A stretch of 35,818 nt of DNA from an uncultured bacterium (GTDB taxonomy: Bacteria > Bacillota > Clostridia > Oscillospirales > CAG-272): NCBI GenBank assembly GCA_949293405.1, contig CASFDI010000007.1, positions 1 through 35,818 on the forward strand. The letters run 5' to 3'. The translations under genes were made by a program, and so were the position numbers. The notes beneath the pieces are model-generated. The model did not search any database and was not told the origin of the DNA. It saw nothing but the letters and a program-made list of their open reading frames with translations. This document shows, piece after piece, positions 1 through 5,417 of the stretch (position 1 is its first letter; every line of letters starts with the position of its first letter).

Positions 1-66
1 GGTTATCTCATCAATTTCGTAATCGGTAAACATTTTATATTCTGAAAAATACAGATCTTCATCCAT
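1..66 (-). CDS. Unknown protein, N-terminal 22 residues only
   Basis: The first 22 codons of a gene leaving the window at position 1. The start ATG (64-66) is preceded seven bases upstream by a strong GGAGG (74-78), which is why I accept it as a real gene. The visible peptide begins MDEDLYFSEYKMFTDYE and is acidic, with no signal peptide or recognisable motif. A TATAAT-like hexamer lies at 142-147 but without a good -35, so the promoter is uncertain. Function cannot be assigned. Confidence 0.6.
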   Translation of the reverse strand, partial: MDEDLYFSEYKMFTDYEIDEIT

Positions 67-294
67 TATGTTACCTCCATGCTATTTTTAAATTGAGTAA
101 GACCGATAGTCGGCTCCCATACTGTAAACTGTACCGGACGCATTATACAAGGCAAGTCGCTTCTGTACCGTTCGTCAAGCAGTCAGTAACGGACCGGACA
201 CAGAGCGGTCCATTCCGGCCGTTTTTTCTGCGAAATGATATAAACAATTGTTTGTAGTTTAGTTCCTCAATCAACAGCAAAGACGCATCTTCCC
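67..294. other. Intergenic region, no gene seen
   Basis: About 228 bases between the partial gene and the PNPOx-like gene, both on the minus strand. It holds a TATAAT-like box for the partial gene (142-147, minus), a GGACCG/CGGTCC inverted repeat around 192-213 without a run of T on the minus strand, and a 12-base palindrome AAACAATTGTTT at about 243-254 that could be a regulator site. None of these is firmly supported. Confidence 0.3.
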
Positions 295-687
295 TCAGAA
301 CCTGATAGTTTCGGGCGCGTGAGAGAAGGCGGAAATGGTTGCCACCGCATCTTTCAGATAGTACACCACGGTGTTGCCGTCATTTTCATTGTACATGGCG
401 CGCAGGTCGGGATAGGCGTCCAGCATGGATTTGCGCGCTTCGACGCGGTCATCCTCGACCAGGGTGCCCGCAACACGGATCCACTCTCCGTTATGAAATG
501 CGCACAGCTCCACCTTCGGATTTACTGCGATCTGGTGCGCCACCGGTTTGACCTTCCCGGTCTGGATGTACAGTTTGCCTTCAAACAGGTTGACCGTCCC
601 GAAGGGGCGCACCCGCGGTTGGTCGCCCTCTGCTGTTGCAAGATAATAGGTACCCGCTGTTTTCAGAAATTCATAAACGCGTTTCAT
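295..687 (-). CDS. Pyridoxamine 5'-phosphate oxidase-like (PNPOx/NimC-type) flavoprotein
   Basis: A 130-residue protein of the split-barrel FMN-binding fold, about the usual length for the small single-domain branch. Residues 12-30 (ending QPRVRPFG), 40-53 (YIQTGKVKPVAHQI) and 56-75 (NPKVELC to WIRVAGT) follow the order seen in this family: the first strand pair, the FMN phosphate-contacting segment and the dimer strand. No signal peptide, so cytoplasmic. The start ATG at 687 follows AAGGAG by six bases. Related Clostridial proteins are annotated as NimC/NimA or pyridoxamine oxidase-like, and substrate cannot be read from sequence. It lies 115 bases downstream of the SDR gene on the same strand and may be co-transcribed with it. 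No terminator is visible behind it. True PdxH is longer and carries a C-terminal PLP-binding part that is absent here. Confidence 0.85.
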   Translation of the reverse strand: MKRVYEFLKTAGTYYLATAEGDQPRVRPFGTVNLFEGKLYIQTGKVKPVAHQIAVNPKVELCAFHNGEWIRVAGTLVEDDRVEARKSMLDAYPDLRAMYNENDGNTVVYYLKDAVATISAFSHAPETIRF

Positions 688-801
688 GTTCTTCTCCTTA
701 CTTTTTATATTTTTCAGTACGCGGCATGCGATAACGCCAGAACCCCGGGGTATATGCGTCTGTTTGAGCGCCGTCAGGCTGTTCCGCCTTTGTGCGTTTG
801 T

Positions 802-1518
802 TTATTCCTTCGGCGACAGAGTCCAGCCGAAGTCACCGTGATAGATCATCTGCCGGGTCATGCCGCCGTCGATACAGATGTTTTCTCCTGTAATGAATCC
901 GCCGAGATCCGAACAGAGATACAGCACCATGGAGGCGATATCGGCAGGGGTGCCGACACGGCCTACCGGCTGCTGGATCGCATCGGGGCCGGCAAAAGTG
1001 CTCCCGGTTGTATCGATCCATCCCGGCGAGATCGAATTGACGCGTACCCTGCCGGCCAGGCTTACGGCGAGCGCATGCGTCAGGGCGCTGATCCCCCCTT
1101 TCGCCGCGGTATAACTTTCAGTCTGCGGCTGGCTCATCCGATCGCGCGAGGAGGAAATGTTGACAATGCTCGCCCCGGGGGAAAAATACGGCAAAAACAA
1201 CTTTGCAAGATAGAACGGCGCGGTCACTCCGACCCGCAGCGCATACTCAAAGTCGTCATAAGTTGCCTCTGCAATTCCGCAGCTTTTCGGCGGGGCGTTA
1301 TTGATCAGAAAATCTACGGTGCCGCATTCACCCACAACCCGCTGTACGAAACGCTCCAGCGTCTCCCGGTCGGCAAGATCTCCCCGGTAGAAACACCCCT
1401 CGGCAAGATCGATATCGAAGACCCGGGCACCCGCCTCGCGGAATGCATCCGCAATACATTTGCCGATCCCGTGCCCGCCTCCGGTCACGACTGCTGTCCG
1501 GTTTCTGAAATCCCACAT
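802..1518 (-). CDS. SDR family NAD(P)-dependent oxidoreductase
   Basis: A 238-residue classical short-chain dehydrogenase. The Rossmann nucleotide motif TGGGHGIG is at 12-19, the NNA motif at 73-75, a catalytic serine in the ISSSR segment near 121-125, YTAAK with Tyr136 and Lys140, and the PG motif at 165-166. An Asp (IDLAE, 36-40) at the end of strand 2 favours NAD over NADP. It probably oxidises or reduces a small alcohol or ketone, and the substrate is unknown. Start ATG at 1518 is preceded by AAGGAG about ten bases upstream. The 5' side holds a compact predicted RNA structure (1544-1609). The gene sits downstream of the DUF5131 gene on the same strand, 109 bases away, so it could be read through from there or have its own leader-controlled transcript. 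Confidence 0.9.
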   Translation of the reverse strand: MWDFRNRTAVVTGGGHGIGKCIADAFREAGARVFDIDLAEGCFYRGDLADRETLERFVQRVVGECGTVDFLINNAPPKSCGIAEATYDDFEYALRVGVTAPFYLAKLFLPYFSPGASIVNISSSRDRMSQPQTESYTAAKGGISALTHALAVSLAGRVRVNSISPGWIDTTGSTFAGPDAIQQPVGRVGTPADIASMVLYLCSDLGGFITGENICIDGGMTRQMIYHGDFGWTLSPKE

Positions 1519-1543
1519 ATCGCTAACTCTCCTTATTTTTCAG

Positions 1544-1609
1544 TTGCGGCAGGGGGATCTTCACCCGATCCCGAACCGTACGGTTCCCGGCCGGGGCCCT
1601 CTGCCGCAA
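1544..1609 (-). promoter_or_regulatory. Candidate structured RNA leader (three helices) ahead of the SDR gene
   Basis: Read on the minus strand, a 9-bp closing helix pairs TTGCGGCAG (1609-1601) with CTGCCGCAA (1552-1544). Inside it lie two independent perfect hairpins: GAACC-GTAC-GGTTC (1586-1573) and GGGATC-GGGTGAA-GATCCC (1572-1554), plus a 14-base GC-only linker. The helices do not compete, so together they form a multi-way junction. It ends 25 bases before the SDR start. It is followed by an A-rich stretch, not a T-run, so it is not a simple terminator. I recognise no known riboswitch class. It could also be a repeated extragenic element. Confidence 0.45.
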
Positions 1610-1627
1610 TCGGTCTGTTTTCCGTGG

Positions 1628-2554
1628 TCAGTCCTCCACGGTATCCACGGTATCCACTGTCACCTCTGACCCCCGCACCGGAGAATCGCATCTGCCACAG
1701 GCCGAACAGCCGTTGCAGATCGGCCGGCTGCCGCACGCCCGGCACTGCGGACCGAAGACCGGACGGTACAGATTCCGGGGTTCAAACGGAATACCGAAGC
1801 CGTCGGTCAGATTCCACCGGATCGGCCTGCCCTGAAAGGACATGCCCGACTTGTGCGCCATTTCGGCCTGCAGCCGCTTGGAAGGCAGATGATAGGTCTT
1901 CCCCTCTTTGACAAAGACGGATCCGGTTTCAATAAAACAGAAGGTCACATCATACGCCCGGCATTCCTCATGCAACTGTACCACCCATTCAAAGCGGCAC
2001 GGACGGGCGCCGTCATAGTTTTCTCCCCCGCAGATCACCTGCTCAATCTGACCGCGGGGCAGGTATTGCGCAATACTCACCGGTCCGATAAAGGGCGCGC
2101 ACATAATTCCCTTGTGCCGGAACGGCAGCTCCAGCAGTATCGGAATCCGCTCCTCCGCGCGGCGCTGATTCTCGCAGGTGACATTGAAAAAGACATTCTC
2201 CCACCCGTTCCCCCAGTCGGGCGGCAGGCAGTCCGCCACACGCTGCGGGCGTTTGGTCAGCAGAAAGAACTTCACATCCGGCCGCTGACGGATGATCTCC
2301 CAGGCTTCGGGACGCCACCCGTCCGCTTCGGGAAGAAAGAAATCCGAATTCATGCACACCCGCAGCATTTCCCCGCTGCGTACTTTGTACCGGCCCGACC
2401 GGTCGCGGTGCAGCGGATAATCGAATCCCGCCTTGGTCCGGTAGATTTCCGCACCGTCCCGCCCCCGCATCCGGTCCAGAAAGAACATATAGCAGTGCGC
2501 ACACCCCTCGCTGATCCGGACGCAGCCGTGCCAGGGATTCCAGATATCATGCAT
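1628..2554 (-). CDS. DUF5131 (phage Gp37/Gp68) family protein with Cys-rich tail
   Basis: A 308-residue protein opening with WNPWHGCVRISEGCAHCY, the signature of the Gp37/Gp68 family (DUF5131). Its Cys11, Cys18 and Cys21 form a CX6CX2C cluster that resembles an iron-sulfur or radical-SAM-like site. The remaining family motifs follow (LTKRPQR, NVTCENQ, ICGGEN, FIETG). Biochemical role is unknown. After the family domain comes a second cysteine cluster of six Cys (CRACGSRPICNGCSACGRC) and then an Asp-Thr repeat tail (VDTVDTVED) that matches a repeat in the neighbouring NYN protein. I chose ATG 2554 over the longer frame because AAGGGG precedes it at good distance and the extra upstream residues look non-coding. 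It lies 104 bases after the NYN gene. An 8-bp hairpin (2588-2611) sits in that gap. Confidence 0.85.
   Translation of the reverse strand: MHDIWNPWHGCVRISEGCAHCYMFFLDRMRGRDGAEIYRTKAGFDYPLHRDRSGRYKVRSGEMLRVCMNSDFFLPEADGWRPEAWEIIRQRPDVKFFLLTKRPQRVADCLPPDWGNGWENVFFNVTCENQRRAEERIPILLELPFRHKGIMCAPFIGPVSIAQYLPRGQIEQVICGGENYDGARPCRFEWVVQLHEECRAYDVTFCFIETGSVFVKEGKTYHLPSKRLQAEMAHKSGMSFQGRPIRWNLTDGFGIPFEPRNLYRPVFGPQCRACGSRPICNGCSACGRCDSPVRGSEVTVDTVDTVED
1639..1665 (-). repeat. 9-bp tandem repeat, copy in DUF5131 gene
   Basis: Plus-strand CGGTATCCA occurs twice in tandem at 1639-1656, with a degenerate third unit behind it. On the coding strand it encodes the VDTVDT tail just before the stop. The core GTATCCAC is shared with the repeat at 2929-2964 in the NYN gene, in the same reading frame. 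Confidence 0.6.
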
Positions 2555-2587
2555 ACCGTTGCCCCTTTCTGCCCCCTGCACCGGACC

Positions 2588-2611
2588 GCAGCCGGGGCTC
2601 TTTCCGGCTGC
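2588..2611 (-). promoter_or_regulatory. Intergenic hairpin between NYN and DUF5131 genes
   Basis: GCAGCCGG and CCGGCTGC form a perfect 8-bp stem with an 8-base loop, 33 bases before the DUF5131 start. There is no T-run behind it on the minus strand, so it is not a classical terminator. It may stabilise or attenuate the message between the two genes. Confidence 0.35.
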
Positions 2612-2658
2612 CCGAAGGCAAACCGGCCCAGTGCGTTCCCCGGCGCTCGCAACCGGAC

Positions 2659-3477
2659 TTACGGTCTGATCCGGACATAGACTACCGAAGAGTTGGGATT
2701 GCGCAGGTTGTTCGGATCCGGGCACTTCTTAATATCAAAGCCCAGCTTATCCAGAAAATCCACCGTTTTCCTGCATCCGTAGTTGCGCGGGTCAAAATCG
2801 GGGTACTTCTTCTGCAGCTGCGTGCCCACCAGACTGACCAGCACCCAGCCCTCTTCCTCGTCGCTCTCCTGCAGGAAGGACACAATAGCCCGCCGGATCT
2901 CGCGTTCCGGTGTCCGGGAATCCTCTGCCGTATCCCCCGTATCCCCCGTATCCACCGTATCCACCGGCTCACCCTGCCCGGCGTGGTTCTGCTCCGCGGC
3001 CGGAGCCGCGGCGGTACGCTCTTCCTGGGCAGTGCGTTCCCGGTCTTTCAGCAGAGCGTCCAGAAACTTGAAAGAATTGCACGCCTTGACGAACGGCTTG
3101 GGCGTCTGGCTGCGCCCCATTCCGATCACATTCATCCCCGCCTCGCGCAGCCGGCATGCCAGTTTGGTAAAATCGCTGTCCGAGGAAACAATGCAGAATC
3201 CCTCCACCTGTCCGGTATACAGGATATCCATGGCATCAATAATCAGGGCGGAATCGGTTGCGTTTTTCCCGACGGTGTAGGAATACTGCTGTATCGGGGT
3301 GACGGCGTGTTCCAGCAGAATTTCTTTGTATGATTTCAGCTGCGGATTGGCCCAGTCCCCGTATATTCTTTTGTAAGTGATTACCCCTTCCCTGGACACC
3401 TCGTCCATCACGATACCGATGTACTGATGACTGCTGTTGTCGGCATCGATCAGCACCGCATAGCGTTTTTCATCCAT
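2659..3477 (-). CDS. NYN domain putative RNase with C-terminal OST-HTH/LOTUS domain
   Basis: A 272-residue protein. Residues 5-145 form a NYN (PIN-like, LabA/DUF88) nuclease domain: acidic residues in LIDADN (Asp11, Asp13), the DSALIIDAMD segment (Asp75, Asp81) and SSDSDF (Asp100, Asp102) are in the positions expected for the metal site. Residues 192-270 resemble an OST-HTH/LOTUS RNA-binding domain (FLQESDEEEGWVLVS to the terminal strand). They are joined by a low-complexity linker with an Asp-Thr repeat. Proteins of this architecture are thought to bind or cut RNA. The actual target is unknown. Start ATG at 3477 has a perfect AGGAGG seven bases upstream, located inside the end of the kinase gene. 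The two frames overlap by 28 bases, so translation is probably coupled. Confidence 0.9.
   Translation of the reverse strand: MDEKRYAVLIDADNSSHQYIGIVMDEVSREGVITYKRIYGDWANPQLKSYKEILLEHAVTPIQQYSYTVGKNATDSALIIDAMDILYTGQVEGFCIVSSDSDFTKLACRLREAGMNVIGMGRSQTPKPFVKACNSFKFLDALLKDRERTAQEERTAAAPAAEQNHAGQGEPVDTVDTGDTGDTAEDSRTPEREIRRAIVSFLQESDEEEGWVLVSLVGTQLQKKYPDFDPRNYGCRKTVDFLDKLGFDIKKCPDPNNLRNPNSSVVYVRIRP
2929..2964 (-). repeat. 9-bp tandem repeat (four units) in NYN gene linker
   Basis: Four units on the plus strand: CGTATCCCC twice, then CGTATCCAC twice. On the coding strand they encode VDTVDTGDTGDT (residues 172-183), the linker between the NYN and LOTUS domains. The unit matches the repeat at the end of the neighbouring DUF5131 gene. 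Confidence 0.7.
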
Positions 3478-4010
3478 ATGTTATCCTCCTGAATTTTCCG
3501 GTTCCGGCAGTTTTCCCTGTCTCCGAACCTCTCAAGCCATTCCGTGCATTCCGCGCGGGAACGAAATACCGTGATCTGCCTGCCCGGGGCGTACTGCTGC
3601 AGCAGAGTACGGATCCCGGGCAACTGCGCATGCGGAAAATCCAGAATCCACTGCCGGAACTCCGGATCAAAAGATTGCTCCACCCACGGCATGTCCTCCC
3701 GCTTGCGTCCGATGCGTTGCCGCACGCCCGCAAGGCAGATCTCCACCGGATAATCGAGCAGAAAAACCGTATCACAGGACTGCAGCCGGACTTCCAGAGT
3801 CCGCAGATAATTGCCGTCAATAATCCACCGCTCCCCCTTCAGAACATCAGACAGCCGTCTGTCAAACTCCTCTTCGGAAACTGTGGTGCGATCGGGCAAA
3901 TGCCACAGCAGATCCAGATAGCACAGCGATATCCCGGTCAGCGCACTCAATGCACGGGAAAAAGTACTTTTCCCGCTTCCCGGGCTGCCGATCACCAGTA
4001 TTTTCTGCAC
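3450..4010 (-). CDS. P-loop kinase of the adenylate kinase/FlaR (topology modulation) type
   Basis: A 186-residue P-loop NTPase. Walker A GSPGSGKS is at residues 8-15, followed by a DLLWH segment and the WIIDGNY motif typical of the AAA_17/FlaR-like group often annotated as DNA topology modulation protein. An arginine-rich stretch (RQRIGRKRED) takes the lid position. It probably phosphorylates a small molecule or nucleotide, and the substrate is unknown. Start is a GTG at 4010 with GGAGG eight bases upstream, and no ATG fits better. Its last codons overlap the NYN start by 28 bases and carry the NYN ribosome binding site. First gene of the kinase-NYN-DUF5131 cassette. No clear promoter is seen in the 42 bases between it and the peptidase stop, so the M14 gene may be its leader gene. 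Confidence 0.85.
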   Translation of the reverse strand: MQKILVIGSPGSGKSTFSRALSALTGISLCYLDLLWHLPDRTTVSEEEFDRRLSDVLKGERWIIDGNYLRTLEVRLQSCDTVFLLDYPVEICLAGVRQRIGRKREDMPWVEQSFDPEFRQWILDFPHAQLPGIRTLLQQYAPGRQITVFRSRAECTEWLERFGDRENCRNRKIQEDNIWMKNAMRC

Positions 4011-4052
4011 TGTGCGCTCCTCCGTATTTGAAATTGCAAATAAATATATGCA

Positions 4053-5114
4053 TTATCCATATGTTTGCCTCCAGAAGCGCCGCAGTGCTTCAGCAAACCG
4101 CTCACCGAAACGCAGGCCGTTCTCCGCTGTGAAAGGGTTGTCCGGCGTACCGAAATAGCAGGTCTCCAGGGTTCCTGCAAGCACCACACTTTCCCGTGCC
4201 GCCATAAAGGAACCGAAATTGGGAGAATCGTCCCGGTTCCATCCCTGATTGGGTGGAGCGTTGTTGCCTGCATGATAGGACAACGCGCAATCCGCCGTGC
4301 AGTCCTCAAGCAGCGCCGAAAAGCGGCGGATCGCCGCCTGACACGGACCTTTTTCAACCAGAAAGACCGTATCATTTCCTCCGCCGCAGTGCCACGGGGA
4401 ATGAAAATCAAGGGCAACCGTCACCGGATGCTGCTGCGCATAGGCACGCACGGCAGCCACAGATGCATACAGAGCGGGGCCGCTACCGTAATCCCGGTTG
4501 TGGTCATGTGGAATACGGTTTTTACCCTGATCACCGTCGGTCACGCCGTCGTAATCCACCATCGGAACACAGAACACCGTCATATCGGGAGGCATCTCAC
4601 CTGCGAGCGCCTGCAAAACCCCTTCCAGTACATAACTGCCGGTGGACTCGCAGGCGTGATGGCGTGCGGTCAGCACCACATGCCGGGCGCCGTTTCCCAT
4701 CGTCAGAAAAGGAACCGAGCGCCCCTTCTCACTGACGCACAGCTGTCCCTGCCGTATACCGCATCGCCGGACAAATGCCTCCAACCGTTCCGGGCGGTAC
4801 AGCATGTCGTGCGCAAACCAGACACAGGTTTCCTCAGGTCCGAAGGAATAGGTAAAACGGTCTGTGCTTTCGCTTCTGTGTTCATATTGCCAATTCCAGT
4901 TTACATAATCGTGGCTGACTGCCGCACCGGCATATCCCACGATATTCTGCCCGAATGTAAAGGTCAGGGTCCTGCCCTGCGCCCCCTCCACACGGAACGC
5001 CCAGTAGAACCAGTCCCCTTGTGTATCCCGCAGGTCCGGGGTCAGACGCACCGTATCCCCTTCACACGAAAGAAGCCTGATGTTCCCGCCCGGAAAATCC
5101 GCCGTGATCCGCAT
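4053..5114 (-). CDS. M14 family zinc carboxypeptidase-like metallopeptidase
   Basis: A 353-residue protein with a beta-sandwich-like N-terminal part (1-120, rich in FTFG, YVNWNWQ) followed by an M14 catalytic domain. Zinc ligands are His153 and Glu156 (HHACE) and His238 (DFHSPW). NRIPHDHNRDY (199-209) matches the substrate-binding Asn-Arg region and Glu317 in GTLETCYFG is the likely catalytic base. No signal peptide, so cytoplasmic. The domain order recalls cytosolic carboxypeptidases, but the true substrate (peptide or modified amino acid) is unknown. I chose ATG 5114 because GGGGG lies nine bases upstream, and the in-frame ATG at 5123 abuts that sequence. Its promoter (5139-5167) faces the divergent LamG operon promoter. 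Confidence 0.8.
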   Translation of the reverse strand: MRITADFPGGNIRLLSCEGDTVRLTPDLRDTQGDWFYWAFRVEGAQGRTLTFTFGQNIVGYAGAAVSHDYVNWNWQYEHRSESTDRFTYSFGPEETCVWFAHDMLYRPERLEAFVRRCGIRQGQLCVSEKGRSVPFLTMGNGARHVVLTARHHACESTGSYVLEGVLQALAGEMPPDMTVFCVPMVDYDGVTDGDQGKNRIPHDHNRDYGSGPALYASVAAVRAYAQQHPVTVALDFHSPWHCGGGNDTVFLVEKGPCQAAIRRFSALLEDCTADCALSYHAGNNAPPNQGWNRDDSPNFGSFMAARESVVLAGTLETCYFGTPDNPFTAENGLRFGERFAEALRRFWRQTYG

Positions 5115-5138
5115 CTCACACATCCCCCTTTTTCTTAT

Positions 5139-5167
5139 ATGATAACACAGATCTGTCAAAAAGGAAA
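5139..5167 (-). promoter_or_regulatory. Probable sigma-A promoter of the M14 gene
   Basis: Minus strand TTTCCT (5167-5162), 17-base spacer, then TATCAT (5144-5139) with an upstream TG that makes an extended -10. The -35 is weak. Confidence 0.45.
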
Positions 5168-5346
5168 CAGTTTTCTTCAACTCTTACGCAGAGGCGGGAA
5201 AGGAATTCCTTCCGCATGCTTTTCCCGGGTGCCAGGCGTGTGGGCGACAGTTAATTGTATGTTTTTTCTTTTTATTACGCAGTACTCTGCTGATTTGTAG
5301 TGCGCTTTGTACAAAAAGCATTTCCGGTTTTTGTCGTCAATGTGAA

Positions 5347-5375
5347 TTGTAAAAACCATGCACAGCCTGTATAAT
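5347..5375 (+). promoter_or_regulatory. Sigma-A promoter of the LamG/lyase operon
   Basis: TTGTAA (5347-5352), 17-base spacer and a consensus TATAAT (5370-5375), 43 bases ahead of the start codon. A 7-bp hairpin CCTTGTT/AACAAGG (5387-5406) begins just after the expected transcription start and its right arm runs into the Shine-Dalgarno AAGGGAGG (5403-5410). Confidence 0.7.
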
Positions 5376-5417
5376 GATGGTAGCATCCTTGTTTTTTGCA
5401 ACAAGGGAGGACTCAAC

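Noticed and set aside
187..213. Terminator in the first intergenic region
   Set aside because: GGACCG/CGGTCC can pair, but the T-run is on the plus strand 13 bases away, where no gene precedes it.
319..1911. Plus-strand open frame of 530 codons
   Set aside because: Antisense to the flavoprotein, SDR and DUF5131 genes, no ribosome site, no family resemblance; a GC-rich shadow frame.
1639..2964. CRISPR-like repeats
   Set aside because: Units are 9 bases, contiguous and in coding frame, without spacers.
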